The notes under the pieces: model-generated
What the model was told of the DNA's origin: nothing
Seen by the model: the letters and a program-made list of their open reading frames with translations, nothing else
Database searches by the model: none
Origin: Heloderma charlesbogerti
Taxonomy: Eukaryota; Chordata; Lepidosauria; Squamata; Helodermatidae
Length of the DNA: 64,000 nucleotides
Direction of reading: 5' to 3'
Assembly: GCA_026122225.1 (NCBI GenBank)
Contig: JANEZZ010002202.1
Location: forward strand, 992,001 to 1,056,000
Program-made: the position numbers and the translations under genes
Shown: positions 44,170 to 56,489 of the stretch, piece by piece
How positions within the stretch are numbered: the stretch's first letter is position 1
Layout: each line of letters opens with the position of its first letter

Positions 44170-44839
44170 TGGTCTTCTCGCCCAGGGGTCAAGAGTCAAG
44201 AACATAGAGCTGGTTACGAGTCTGGGGTCTTCTACGAGCTCTTCTTGTAGGCCTCCCCCAGATTAAATGAGCCATCTTTATTCTTTGTTAACCCTTTTAG
44301 TACCAGAGCAGCAGAGGGGAATCCTCAGCAGCTCACTGTGGCACGCTTGCAGAACGCTTCGCTGATCAAATCACTTGTATTTTCACTGGCTTGGACTCCA
44401 GTTTGAGGGCCGGTGTGAAAGTGCCTAAGGCGCCTACTTGTCCATTTTCGGCTTGTTTGACCTGAGGATGTAGACAGATTGCCTGGAGTAGGTGAAGCCT
44501 ACTGCCTGCTTGTTGGATCCTAGCTCATCCTAGCTAGCTAAAGCTGGCCATTTGGGTGGAGGAGGAGGAGGAGGAGGAGGAGGAGGTGAATGCTTCCTTG
44601 AGGGAGCTATTGTTCCCATTTCCCTAAAGGAGTGTTGTGGAAGAAGCCCATGTTAGATCCCACCAACTGGATAATTAACAGCCAGTCTCCATTTTCTTTC
44701 CTTCCTTCCTTCTTTCCTTCCTTCCTTCCGTCCCCTTTTTGAGTAAAAAATTTATTTATTTATTTATTTCATTTATTTAATTTATATACTGCCCAATAGC
44801 CGAAGCTCTCTGGGCGGTTCACAAAAATCAATTCTAGAC
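44170..44839. repeat. Unclassified with microsatellites and LINE tail
   Basis: GGA units are at 44560-44587 and TTCC units at 44694-44730. A TTATTTATTTATTTCATTTA tail with CTGCCCAATAGCCGAAGC and TCTCTGGGCGGTTCAC is at 44748-44825, similar to LINE tails in this window. Confidence 0.6.
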
Positions 44840-45430
44840 CAAGTGGTAGCAATGCAATTCTAGGTTTTCTTGGAGGAAACTGATTATTTCAGTTCTTCCC
44901 AGTCTGGCTTCAGGCCCACTTTTGTGATGGAAATGGCCTTGGACACCTTGACAGATGAGCTGTACAGGGGGAGTGTTGGTTCTGCTGATTCTCTCAGTGG
45001 TGTTTCATACCATCAACCATGGTATCCCTTTGGGCTTCACAGAACCATCTTGCAGTGGATCTGGTCCTATCTGACTGATAGTTTCCAGAGTATTGTGCTG
45101 GGGAACTATATCTCAAGACACCTGGTCATTGGCTTATGGGGTGTTTCAGGGCTCTATTTATCCCCTTTGCTTTTTAACATCTACAGGAAGCTGCTGGGAG
45201 TGATCTTCTGAGGGTTTAGGGTTGGGTTGTATCATTATGTGGATTATTCTTTTTCATCTGATGCCAAGGGGTCTGTGGAAATCTTGAATCAGGCACAGTA
45301 TCTTGTCTGGGTCTGGGCACAGTAATGGATTGGATATGGGATAACAAACTGAGTCTCAATCCAGGCAAGACAAAGATCTTTGTTGGTCATTAGACAATCA
45401 CATCTTGGACTGAGGACATTACCGATTCTG
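44840..45430 (+). pseudogene. L2-like LINE reverse transcriptase remnant
   Basis: The plus-strand reading gives EETDYFSSSQSGFRPTFVM, LQWIWSYLTDSFQSIVLG, SPLLFNIYRKLLGVIF and then VDYSFSSDAKGSVEIL, across stops. The pattern is motif A to C of L2-like reverse transcriptase. Motif A (LDLSAAFDT-type) is lost and motif C is reduced to YVD. It is non-functional and old. Confidence 0.7.
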
Positions 45431-45555
45431 GATGGGGTCGCACTCCCTCGAAGGAGCAGTTGCACAGTCTGGGGGAGCTTCTGGATTCTGCATTGCTCCT
45501 GGATGCCCTGATGGTGGCTGTGGCCTGGAGTTCCTTTGCCTAGCATTGATTTACC

Positions 45556-45667
45556 TGATGCTTTGGACTTCAACTCCCAGCGGTACCTACCAGCATGGCC
45601 AATGTTCAAGAAAGCTGGGAGTTGTAGTCCAAAACATTTGGAGGGCACCAGGCTGGAGAAGGCTGCA
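45556..45667. repeat. Palindromic MITE-like repeat
   Basis: CTTTGGACTTCAACTCCCAG on the left and CTGGGAGTTGTAGTCCAAAA on the right are inverted around ACCAGCATGGCCAATG. The element is of the same family as 4258-4386. Confidence 0.65.
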
Positions 45668-47027
45668 ACAACCAAACATGTGTAGGGTTTATCAGGATTT
45701 GGCCACATGTTATTTTTATCAGTCCCAGGACTCTTCACAGAACTGCATGAAATTTGCAGGAATTTCTGAGGAGATTTGAGATGAATAAGTGCAAGGATTT
45801 TTGTGCAACATACATTTTAAGGGTATCCAAAATAGGACATGTTTACTCCTCTGTTTTCATTGTAGACCATTCTTCTGAAAATAACAGGTAGCACAAAGGT
45901 AACCCTGAGAAGACTGCACATTTTCAGAAGGATATTTACAGTGGTTTATGTGGAAGGGGAATCCTCAAATTCAGGGTGGGAGAGGTTACTCACTTCCCTT
46001 CCCTCCCCCCATGTTTTTTGGGGAAATTTATATGAAAACAGCACACATTATAGAGGTGTCTCTAGGCAAGAAACATGCAAAGTTTCAGAAGGAGAGGTGC
46101 AGGGGCTAGGAAGTTATGATAACTGAAATCCTGTTTAAGGCTTTTTTCATAAAGAAGTCTGGTGGCGATGGAAGAATGGCCATCTCACAGTCCCATCCGG
46201 ACCTTGGCCTCCCCCAAAGTATAAGTGACCAGAGCCCCTGGTAAAACATGCCCTATGATTAGAATGTGGATCTGTCAATCACTCCTCCCCACTGCTTCCC
46301 TCCTTCCATCAGCATTTAAAGCAAGCAAGCAAAAGATGCTGGTTTTGGAGAGCCACTGTCACCTTTTCTGAACTTGAATGGTGAATGAAGCCTCATGCAA
46401 GGTACCGCTTCAGTGTGGTCCTCTCAGAGAGAAGCCCACTTCACCTCAGAAAGCACCAGAAATGGTCCAAGGGGCCCAATTCAGCCCGGGCTTTGGGCTT
46501 TGTCCAAATCCAATGCACATCCCTACTATTCAACATCTTTGACATTCAGGTTTAGCAAGTGTTTTGCTATATTGGGTGGGCTGAAGGTCAACTATATATA
46601 AGTCCAACTCTGTCAGCAACAATCAAAAATCTATTTCTGGCCATTGTTTTCATATATGGGTTATTCCTTGCTGATTGGTCTGAAAATAAGTAAGTCCTCC
46701 AAGGTAGGGGGCTGGCAAGCACTGGGATAAGTGGAACTGGCACAAGCAAGAGTCACTTTTGTGATCTGCAGACTTCAGGCAACGTACACTGTGTGCCCTT
46801 CTTTGGGGTTGCACCAGTATCTCTCTGTACTACTGGAAGCAAAGACAGAATGTTTACTCAAGGTTTTTGCGGAACAGAAAAGCAGGATTTTAAGAGCGTA
46901 ATCCTATCTAATCGCAAGCCCCGGCACAAGGTCTCTCGCCAAATGAGGTGGGAGAGAAAACACACTGCCACTGCATCACACCCCTTTCCCCTGCTGCCGC
47001 CACATCATGCTTCCCCTTCCCCTTCCC
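45668..47027. other. Unclassified sequence
   Basis: No gene is seen. CACATCCCTA at 46516-46526 could be an isolated hAT-like right end, but the left end was not found. Diverged repeat copies at 45826-45945 and 46017-46102 are described in the findings. Confidence 0.4.

Positions 47028-47071
<44 letters not shown>
47028..47071. repeat. TC/AC microsatellite
   Basis: A (TC)n tract passes directly into an (AC)n tract. The Ser/His-rich frames here are artefacts of this repeat. Confidence 0.9.
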
Positions 47072-47072
<1 letters not shown>

Positions 47073-47085
47073 CCTGCCTTGTCAC

Positions 47086-47213
47086 CATGTTGGCTCTATG
47101 GAGAGCCATGCATCCAGAAGAAGTGGCAGTGGAGCTCTCACAAGGGCTCACCCAGGTCTCACAAGAGCCCCACTGCCACATTTTCCCGACTGAACAGCTC
47201 TCCATAGAGCCAA
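47086..47213. repeat. Inverted repeat of about 128 bp
   Basis: TTGGCTCTATGGAGAGC at the left and GCTCTCCATAGAGCCAA at the right are perfect complements. Inside, GTGGCAGTGGAGCTCTCAC pairs with ACAAGAGCCCCACTGCCAC. It would fold into one hairpin and may be a small MITE. Confidence 0.75.
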
Positions 47214-48074
47214 CACCATGGTGTTGGCAAAAGTAAGGGGGCTTCACAATGAGAGAAGCAGAGAGCAGGCGGCTGCTCCAGAGAGCCCTGCCAACTGGCA
47301 AATTTGCCATGGCTCTGGCAAATGCCATGGTGGACAGGGGCATTGCTAGGTTCTTAAAAGATCTGGGACACAGGCCCATAACTCAAATTTGCATGTGCAT
47401 ATGTCCGAGTCATGTGTGTGTATAGATTACATACATACATACGAAGTGTGCACTGACCCACTCACCCCGCCTTCAACTCAGACCCGGATTCAGCATTTTG
47501 GAAAACATCCTGCTTCTGCTCAGGCCAATTTGTAGTCGGACGATTTCAGCTCAGCACCCAACCTGAGCCAAGGTTTGGAAAAATGAGTCTTTATGCTTCC
47601 TGTTGACTACCATGAGACATTTGAAAAAACCTGTAACCTTTTTTCTCTTGGTCAGAACTGGATGATAATTTCAGGCATAGTAGCCCCCTAGAAGGGGATT
47701 ACACCTGCCCATTGTCAGAAAACTAGGTGCAGGGTTTGTATTTTGATTTTCTTTTAAAGGGAACTGCCAATAACATTTTTATTTCTTGGAAGAATTGGAT
47801 GAAAATTTCAGGATTCAATGCCCCATCAGAGGAGATAATGTCTGCCAAATTTCAGAATGATAGCCACAGGGGATTTTGTGCAAGGGTAGCCTTGACATTT
47901 TGAGATCTCCAAAAGAGCACATACTTATCTCCCTATGTTCCTTGTGGACCATTGTTCTGAAAATTACAGACAGCCTAGAGTTGTCCCTAAGTAAAAAACC
48001 AGCAAAGTTTATGAAGGATATACATGCATGCAAATTTAGAATTACTAGAATTTATTTACATTTCACCAGTGTTA
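47214..48074. other. Unclassified with diverged repeat units
   Basis: No gene is seen. ATAC units lie at 47429-47442. The 47600-48050 stretch has two diverged units sharing GAACTGGATGATAATTTCAGG and GAATTGGATGAAAATTTCAGG (core GATGAAAATTTCAGG). Confidence 0.45.
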
Positions 48075-48223
48075 GCAGCAGGGGAACTTGAGTGGGAAGG
48101 TGCCATTGCACTCATGTCCTGCTTGTGGGTTTCCCATGGGCATCTGGTTGGCCACTGTGTGAACAGAATGCTGGACTAGATGGACCCTTGGTCTGATGCA
48201 GCACGGCTCTTCTGATGTTCTTA
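48075..48223 (+). repeat. CR1-type LINE 3' tail
   Basis: CTGCTTGTGGGTTTCCCATG, GGTTGGCCACTGTGTGAAC, TGGACTAGATGGACCC, GATGCAGCACGGCTCTTC and TGATGTTCTTA match 29736-29893 and 57660-57828. No coding part is present. Confidence 0.75.
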
Positions 48224-48897
48224 AATATAGAGTGCCTCTGAGCATATGCAGAATGCTTTGTTTTCACCACGGACTACTTAGTCTGCCCCTATCCATTCTG
48301 ATCCTCTCCATACAACGCTTCTTCATCCTACCTTTTTCTAGCAACTCTTAATAAAAACAGATGTCTTGTTTTGTGCAACTCTCCTCTACCTCCTCCTTGT
48401 TATGCACAAGCTCTCATTGTATCTTCCTCCCCACAACTTTATTTGTGCCAAGACTTCACCAGGATTCAGCCAATGAATCTGTTTTCAAAACTAGGGCTAA
48501 GTTATGGAGAAACTCTCAGCATGTACTATGTGCCCTTCACCTCACCACTGAAGCTAGAGTTCATGCAAAATGAAAAACAAAACATGCATAGGATTGAACT
48601 GAAAGGGTAGTCAATTCATTAAAATGGAACTGGGTAGGAACTCTATTAATCCTGCAGTACCATACTCAGAACTCAGGACTTATTTCTGAGAAAATTTGCA
48701 GAAGATCAGGCTGCAACCTCCCTGCAAAAGTAACTTGTGTTGGAATCCCACGCACACTTTCCTGAGGGTAAGCCCCATTAAACTTAATGGGGCTTCTGAG
48801 TAGGCATACGTAGGATTGCATAAATTACCAATATTTATCTCCCCTCCACTTAAAAAACAAACCAAAAACTCCTATTTTTATTAATGCTTTCTGTTCA
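48224..48897. other. Unclassified sequence
   Basis: No gene or repeat family is recognised, apart from GGGGCTTCTGAGTAGGC near 48790. Confidence 0.45.
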
Positions 48898-49092
48898 TAG
48901 GAACATAGGAAGCTGCCTTATACCGAGTCAGACCCTGGGTCCGTCTAGTGCAGTATTGTTGACACTGACGGGCAGCAGCGGTTCTCCAGAGTTTCAGGCA
49001 GGCTTCTTTCCTAGCCCTACCTGGAGATGCAGGGGATCGAACCCGGGACCTTCTGCATGCCAAGCATGTGCTCTGCCACTGAGCTGCAGCCG
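48898..49092 (-). mobile_element. tRNA-derived SINE, minus strand
   Basis: Read from 49092 on the minus strand, GCTGCAGCTCAGTGGCAGAG gives the A box and GGTCCCGGGTTCGATCCCC the B box of an RNA polymerase III promoter. The tRNA-like head is followed by a body (GGAGATCCAGGTAGGG-type, GCCTGAAACTC) and an end reading AGGCAGCTTCCTATGTTCC. The head resembles a tRNA with a TGC-like loop but lacks the acceptor-stem pairing of a real tRNA gene. Confidence 0.85.
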
Positions 49093-50238
49093 TTCCTATT
49101 GCTGGATAATGGCAAGTGACAAACAAAACAGGCCTAGTTTTGTTTCTCTTACAACCATGTGAACCCACTTTTCTCAAAGACTTTGCTGAGAAGGAGAAAA
49201 ACAAACCCTCTTGTCTGTTTGTATAAAGTCCAATACAGTTCAGAACTTCTCTTGCCCACCAAAGAGAATTCTCTTTAAGAATTCCCCAAGATATGCTCTG
49301 GGTGGAATAAAGAAGAGAAAGAAAGAACAGGAGAGGGGGAGGAAGAAGAAAAGAAGAATGGTGATTGAAAATGCGTGGGGGGGGTGGGGAGGTAGAGAGA
49401 ATTCTCTAAGCCAAGTGGCTCCTTTCGGAGGTAGTACTTCAAAGGAATTTAGAAGGCTGTGGAGGGTTTGTAAGGATACCTACATTAATTTTATGATATG
49501 ATATGCGGTGGCTGAGGGCTTTTTCTAGCTTTTTAAAAACTGTAGAACTATTTAAAAGTCCCAGCAGTTCCTTGATAATGATGCCGCATAGTTCTAAACC
49601 TCCTTTTGGAATAATTTGAGTCCTACAGCTATTTAGGAAAAATTAAAGTGGAGGGTGTGGGGGAGAAGTTTGTGGAGGCTGATTGGATCCTTTGCTATGC
49701 TGAAGCTACTGAAGTTCTGCAGAAGACAAAGGTTCCAGTGTGGGACAATAAAATCAGATGCTATGTGAAATACCAGAATTTCACATGGAGGTCTTCCTCA
49801 CCCTCTTCAAAATTTGAGAGGCAAGTAACCTCTCAGCAGTAAACATGTAAGAACAGAAAAGTAGAGGGGAGAGAAAAAACAATGAGCAGATTGTGGAAGG
49901 AAAGGTGGCAGTTTCCCCTCTACTTTAAAGGGCTGGTGCATTCACACTAGAGTCCCTATTGGTCTGCCAAGGGAGCGAGCCCCCTAGTAAAAGCAAGGGT
50001 ACTGAACTCAGAGGGAAGAAGCAGGCTTGTATTAAGTAGCGCTGTGCGCTGCTTTGAATCTGGATCTGAATTCCAAACTGAAGCAGGGTGATTCGGACCA
50101 AATTGTTCCTGATCCAAAGTGGGTCTGGATTGTTCCAAAGCTTCAGATGATTCTGAAGCCCAGACAGCCTGTCTGGGAAATGTAACAATTTCCTTAAGAT
50201 TAGGGAGGGGGGAGGGGGAGGGGGAAACTGAGCCTTGG
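49093..50238. other. Unclassified sequence
   Basis: GAAGAAAAGAAGAA-type purine tracts occur at 49305-49355. I see no supported gene, although short frames exist. Confidence 0.45.
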
Positions 50239-50246
50239 CAAGTGAC

Positions 50247-51100
50247 TAGGGATGTACGAAAGTCACTACCCTTTTTGCGGATTGATTCATGGTGAGGGGG
50301 AGGTGCTCCGTACCTCCCCCCGGAATCCTCGACGGGGGGGGAGGCAATCCGGTCCTCCCCCCCGGAATCCTGCCTGGCCAGCTCCACAGCAGCTCTGTGG
50401 AGCAGCCGGCCAGGGCCGTCCACAGCCGGAGTTCCGGCCACAGACTGGCTGCTGTGGACACAAATGGCGGCCGCCGTAGCAGCTGCCATTTGTGTCCAGC
50501 CAGGCTGCCGTGATAGGCTACGTAAGTATTTACGTAGCCTATCACAGCGGGGGGGGGGGAAACAGTGTACGCAAATGGCAGCGGCTACGGCGACCGCCAT
50601 TTGCGTTCCCTATTTTTCGCTGTTTTAGCTTACGTAAATATTTACGTAAGCTATTACAGCAAAAAAAAGGAACGCAAATTGCGCCCTCTACGCTATTTGC
50701 ATTCCCCCTTTTTTTTCGTCGTAATAGTCTACGTAAATATTTACGTAGGCTAAAACAGGGAAAAATAGGGAACGCAAATGGCAGCCGCCGAAGCCGCCAT
50801 TTGCATACGCTGTTTCCCCCCCCTGCCGTGATAGGCTACGTAAATACTTACGTAACTTATCACGGCAAACAGCAGATGCAAATGGCAGCTGCGGCAGCCG
50901 GTCAAAAGACCAGCCACCACCGCCACTGCTGCTGGAGCCACCGCCGGAACCGCCACTGTCCAGAACATCCGCCCCAGGTAAGCTTCATCCCGGGGGGAAC
51001 CGCGGGGGGTGGCAGGCTGTTCTGCCACAGATTTCGGGGGGCCGAATGCCAGTGCATTCGGCCTCACTGAAATCTGTGGCGGAATTCTCCACCATCCCTA
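50247..51100. mobile_element. Palindromic hAT-type MITE, full length
   Basis: TAGGGATGTACGAAAGTCAC starts and CCACCATCCCTA ends the element. The exact duplication CAAGTGAC lies at 50239-50246 and 51101-51108. Hairpins are at 50510-50548, 50568-50605, 50620-50655 (a GCTTACGTAAATATTTACG variant), a centre at about 50680-50700, 50718-50752, 50773-50812 and 50825-50865. ATGGCAGCTGCGGCAGCC is at 50882 and CCCCAGGTAAGCTTC at about 50971. The arm words differ from 13404-14362, marking a subfamily. Confidence 0.95.
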
Positions 51101-51805
51101 CAAGTGACATCTAGCCGCCAATAGAGCTGAACTTTTAATCCAGCAGTCTCCAATCACAGTGGGGTGATTGAGAGTGGGGGACAATCATTCCTCTACAAGG
51201 AAAGTCTTCAATGTTTGGGCTATTTAATGTAGAAGAAAGGCATATAAGGGGGAGGTTTATAAAATTATATGGAGTAGTGAAAGTGGAGCAGTGAAATAAA
51301 TAAGCTGAGTTAAGTGTGACTTTTTCCCAGGTAATGTGTATTTCAGCCAAAGATACGTTTAAGGTTTTTCTTCCCTTAATGAGGAGCCTCAGGTCATCCA
51401 GTGAAACTGAATAGTGGCAGATTCAGGAAAGACAAAATGAAAGTACTATTTGCATTTTTTTTAAAAAGCCTACACCAGAGATTAGGGATAGTGACATCCT
51501 AATGGTCACCTTAAACACCTTCTAATTAGGATTTCTAATCACTTGTGTGGCTTGACAGTTTTTACCTTTTGTTTTAGTCTTTGACAAAAGAAAACTTTAT
51601 GCATGGCTAGCACAAACGCCAGGGGACCTAACTGTCTGAAATTTGGCAGGTTCAGTCAACTCCAAAGGGGCTGCCAGGTCTCCAAAATTCATGTATTTAT
51701 CATACAAACAAAACAGGTTATGGCCATTTCTGTTTTCCAATGCAAGTTGATGGGAAAATGTAAAAATATGGCAATTATGACAGCTCAAAAGATCTGGGGC
51801 ACAGC
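51101..51805. other. Unclassified sequence
   Basis: No gene is seen. TCTGAAATTTGGCAGGTTCAG at 51632-51652 (core GAAATTTGGCAGG) resembles units at 47800-47870. Confidence 0.4.
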
Positions 51806-52110
51806 TAGGGATGGCGGAGAATTCTGCCAAGGACCCCAATGAGGCTGGATTCCAAAGAATCCGGCCTCTGGAGTCCGTGGCGGAACGGAGCACTTACCTC
51901 CACCTCCCTCTGGAATCCGTCTGAGCTGGCTCCGCTCTGTGGTGATCCCACGGAGCTGGTCGCCAGGTCCGCATCACTGGTGATACGGCTGGTCGCCATT
52001 GCCATGCTGTATCACTGGCTGCATGAGGGCTAACTCCGCACGCAAATGGCATAGTGGATGCCATTTGTGGCCATAAAGCTGTTCGATTAACCTAAATGCC
52101 GCCGTAAATG
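51806..52110. mobile_element. hAT-type MITE fragment, right end missing
   Basis: TAGGGATGGCGGAGAATTCT starts the element. Then come GAATCCGGCCTC, CACTTACCTCCACC, GCAAATGGCATAGTGGATGCC (core CAAATGGCATAG) and GGCCATAAAGCTG, which parallel the left half of 14499-14996. The element stops at the centre of the palindrome near 52110, and no CATCCCTA end follows. Confidence 0.7.
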
Positions 52111-52489
52111 AGCAAACTTAGCAGTCACTGCTGTGAACTCAGAATGAGGAGCCACCACAGAGCTTTCCATAGGAGCTGGTGGGGGGAAGAGCCACAATCA
52201 GATTTCCTCCTCCGTTCTCAGACCTCCAACTACGGGTGTGGAGGAGGAGATACGCAACATCCTACAGCCCCCCAGACACAAAGGATTGCTCTGCCCATGA
52301 CTTTAAAGTCTTAGTGCTTGCCAAAATATAGGTTAGTGTTCTGGAGCCCTAGCTTCTGCAAAAGCCAAGTGAGAGCATTCAGTTGCAAGAAGCAATTATG
52401 ATGGCATCAGGAAAATTTCAAATCTCATTGAAATGTCATAGCAGGGCCTTCTGAACAAGAGTTAATACAGTACTACATGCCTCCTTCTT
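52111..52489. other. Unclassified sequence
   Basis: No gene or repeat is recognised. Confidence 0.45.
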
Positions 52490-53195
52490 TCCAGTCCCTC
52501 CTCACTTCCTTTAAAGTCTTGTACATAATAAAATACAATGCAGCTGCAGCTCATGCAAAATGCAGCAGCCAACTTGATAACAGGGACCAGAAGGTCTGAA
52601 CATATAAGTCTGACTCTGACTTGCTTGCACTGACTGCCTGTGCATTCTGAGTCTGATTCAAGGTGCTGGTTTTAACCGATAAAGCCTTACACAACTTGGG
52701 ACCACAATACCTGATGGATTGTGCCTCTCCTGACACGAACCTACCTGTACACTACACTCAACATCTAAGGGCTTCCTCCGGCTGCCTACTCTGAGGAAAT
52801 CTTGGAAGGCAGCAACAAGGACAGGGCCTTCTCTGTGGTGGCCCCCATTTATGGAATGATCTCCCCAATGAGACCCACCTGGCGCCAACAATGTTATATT
52901 TTTGGCATCAGGTGAAGACCTTTCTCTTCTCCCAGGCATTTGGCAGAATATGATAAGTTTTAATCGATCCTGGATTTGTCTTATGGTTACGGCTGGTTGC
53001 TTGTAGTTGTTTTAGATATATGTTGTCTTTGTGAATATTGTCTGTTTGTGTGTGTTTCTATGTAAATGGCTTTTAAGCTCTGTATACAGTATTTTTAATG
53101 TTGTTTAAATGTTTTTAATGTTTAATGTTTTTAGTGTTTGTAAACCACCCAGAGAGCTTTGGCTATGGAACAGTATAGAAAGGTAATAAATAGTA
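52490..53195 (+). repeat. L2-like LINE 3' end
   Basis: The degraded reading LMQNAAANLITGTRRSEHI-like at about 52540-52610 is followed by the 3' region. TGTTTGTGTGTGTTTC, AATGTTTTTAGTGTTTGTAA and CACCCAGAGAGCTTTGGC end in an AATAAATAGTAATAAT tail. It is typical of the 3' end of L2-like elements in this window. Confidence 0.65.
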
Positions 53196-54496
53196 ATAAT
53201 ATGTAATGGTGCCTACATGGGGTTTTCCTGTTTTGAACTTCATAGTAACAAAGCAATTACACTTTCCTCCACCACTTGCTAAAGGCCAGAGAATTATGTA
53301 GTGGACAATTACAAAATTTGTATCCTGAAATCTGTCCTTACCTAACACTAACTGCTGTTGTAAATCAACTCTTTCATCACAGGATCCCAACGTTTTTACA
53401 AACAATAACTACGTTTGGCAAGACCCAATATATGAAATGAGGTATCAGGAAACTAAAGTGACCCTAGCAAGGTTAGATTGTACTATGCTGTTTTGAGTAC
53501 TCCGCATGCTTACCTAAGGCTGCTTTGATGTTAAGACGGCATTGACACTTTTAAAGGTGCATCCTTTCTATACTCATTGGGTGTATGCAATTATACTTCC
53601 TTTTGCATGTTTACTGTAGCCATTGTTAGCTCCAGGCAGTGGCTTAATTCTGAACCAGAGGAACACATTCCATGCTATAGTGACACTCCCCTCCCTAAAG
53701 TGTTTTCCTGTTGTTTCCTTTCAAGCAACTGTGAGTTCCTCATTTTAAAATATATTTCTTTTGATCTCTACATTTACCCCAATCAGTTTAGCTCTGTAGG
53801 CTGTGTTAAGCATTATTTTAGGTTTGTAGGCAATATAATGACTCCTGAAGACTCATTTAAAAAAAAAAAAAATTCACTAAATATGGATGGCTTGGATATA
53901 GAAATGGAATTTAGTTGGAGCATCCTACATTAAGGATAGATGCATCGGTCCATTTTAGTTTCTTTCGGTTCCCCATTTTTTCAATGTTAACTTTGATTCA
54001 GCTACTGCAACATAATTTACGTTAGTACTGCTGCTGAATAGGATATTGCCCTTAATCCACTCCTGGGTGGGTTAAGTTTAATATCCTGGAAGCAACGGAA
54101 ATATAACATTTTAAGTCTCCAATTTAAACCTGTTATGTTGTAGGTAGTATGAAAAATCAATGTTTTGATAGTATAAAAGCCAGCCTAATAGACTAGCTTT
54201 TACATTAACCCAGAGATATAATCAAAACAGAACAAAGGAAAACATTATTTATGCATTCTTTATGACTGTGCATTTGAGATTCATTCATTCAGGGTTTCCA
54301 TACTGACTGGCATTTCATATGAGACAAACGATAACTTTTAAGAATGCTGAAAGGCAAAACTGCTTGCTTCCAGTAGGTTTGCACCATTAGTAACTAGGAG
54401 TCTTACTGAATTGTAATTCATTTAAAACTTTCTGGTACAGATGACTCTTCCTCTCTTCTTAAACAAGTCTCTGAGCACCCTTTACTATTTAGATCA
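53196..54496. other. Unclassified AT-rich sequence
   Basis: I see no supported gene or repeat. The frame 53577-53933 has no recognisable motif. Confidence 0.45.
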
Positions 54497-54700
54497 GCTT
54501 TATTTATTTATTTATTTATTTAATTTATTAATCGCCCATCTGACTGGTCACCCAGCCACTCTGGGCGATGTACAACCCACCATAAAACAATTTAAAACAA
54601 TAAAATTTTACCATAAAATTGTTTTTTTAAAATACCCTAACCCACCCCAAATGCCTGCCTGAACAACCACGTTTTTAATGCACGACGGAAGCTCATTAAA
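54497..54700. repeat. L2-like LINE tail
   Basis: TTTATTTATTTATTTATTTA, CCATCTGACTGGTCACCCAG and CACTCTGGGCGATGTACAAC, followed by AAAACAATTTAAAACAATAA, resemble the non-coding end of L2-like elements. Confidence 0.5.
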
Positions 54701-56277
54701 GCTTTACTATTAAGTAAAGACATAGGGGATGATCCAAAGAGTCACATGATGTCTTCTATTTGTGGATGGGGTCTTTTCAGCCCCCTCTTCCAGAGATAGC
54801 CCACCACCACTTCCAGGAACCTCCCCTTCCCAAGATCATACACCCCATAATGCATGAAGGGCTTCTGTCAGCAGACGTATCACCCACTTCCTCCTCCTGC
54901 ACATACTGAAGGGCTTTCTGCCCCCTCACAGGGTTAGATCCAGTCTGTATTTAGAATGTAGCTCATAGTAATGAGGACATCTCCACAGCTCACTATTTTA
55001 AATGACCAGCTGAGGAGCTATTATCTACTTATGATTATTCAGGCAATTATATTTCAGCTCTTGGTATAGTTTGGGTTTTATCTATGATTGTTTTAAATGT
55101 GAGATATTAATACGCACTACACAGTGTGAACAATATATGCAAGTTTATTAGAATAACTGCACTTTTTACCACATTCAAATTATTAATAACTCTGAATTAT
55201 AATTTACATAGACATACATTATGATCTGCCTTTTGGCTCTGTGCTAATTTGACAATGGAAAACTCACTAAGGCTAGGATAGCACAAACAAGACACCTGAC
55301 ATTTGTAAGAAGTAGAGACACTTACCAAACCAATAGCTGACTCTAAAACTAAGGTGAGATTTACTTATTAAAGATTATGTTTTTTAAAATAAAGTTAACA
55401 ACAATATGTACCCTCCAAAATTCTATAGATGGTAGCTGAAGCCCAGCATAATTTCTCCGGGTCCAGTTCAAACTTGTAACATGGGTGGCCCAGTGGCCCC
55501 ACCATGATTCCTTGTCTATTTTGGAAAAAGACAGACTTGATTGGTGTCCCTTGGCTTCTTTTAGGTCCCTCTGTTTAAGCACCTTATGTTTCTTCCTTCC
55601 AAACATGGCAATATAATATGTAGGCATATTCATTATACAAGAGTGACAAATGCCCTGTATACAATGTTCTCAGTCTCTAAAACAGCTCTACTCAGTTCTT
55701 CTTTGAAAATCAAAGGCCTAAGTAATTTACTAATTGTCCTGGACCAGCAACACCCTGATCCATCCATGGCTGGAAGGGAAAACAGACAAAATAGTGTGCC
55801 CACACTCCTTTTTGCCCCTTCCTTCCTGTAGCCTTTTCTCTGGCTGCCTCCATCAAACCAGCTTTAAAACTCTGTGGGTCTCTTAGGCATCTACTTTAGG
55901 TAGTAATGGGGCTGAATATTAGATGTAGGGTGGGTAACCCCTCCCAAAGAGATCACAAAGTTTCAAATAACAAAGTTTAAACTTTTACTTTACTTTGAAG
56001 GAAAATATCAGTACGAAAATGTTAAAACCTGAATGGATACTCAAAGTTTAAAAGTTTACTGAAAAAACGGTAATAGGAAAAAGCTTGATCTTTGAATACA
56101 TAACACACCTACGCACGCACCCACGCACGCACAATAGAGGTAATAAAGGAATAAACACATCCAACTAATTTGACTAGATTAGATCAGTATATCATCCAGG
56201 TCCCTTGCTGTCATTGGTCCAGCTCTTCAATTAGTTCTTCAGTTCCAGCAGCTCAGACTTTCCTTTAGGACTTGGAG
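54701..56277. other. Unclassified sequence
   Basis: I see no supported gene. A CACG-type repeat lies at 56108-56132. Confidence 0.45.
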
Positions 56278-56455
56278 CTTGCTTGCTTGCTTGCTTCCTT
56301 CCTTCCCTCCTCCCTCTCTCTCTCTGTTTCTTTGTCCCTCTCCCTTCCTGCCTTACACATAATTCTAAAATTATGTTTTTCTCTCCCCAACTCCAACCAA
56401 TCAAGAAGAAAGTTTCCTGTTCATTTTTGTTGCAAACTAAATTTCTCTCTCTCTG

Positions 56456-56486
<31 letters not shown>

Positions 56487-56489
56487 GAC
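56278..56489. repeat. Pyrimidine-rich simple repeats
   Basis: GCTTGCTTGC/TTCC units lie at 56278-56310, and TC repeats at 56310-56335 and 56440-56489. The Ser/Leu-rich frames are artefacts. Confidence 0.85.

Noticed and set aside
46793..47379. Frames around the TC/AC microsatellite
   Set aside because: They are produced by the microsatellite and the adjacent inverted repeat on both strands.
49020..49092. Functional tRNA gene on the minus strand
   Set aside because: The A and B boxes are good, but the acceptor stem does not pair and the sequence continues into a SINE body.
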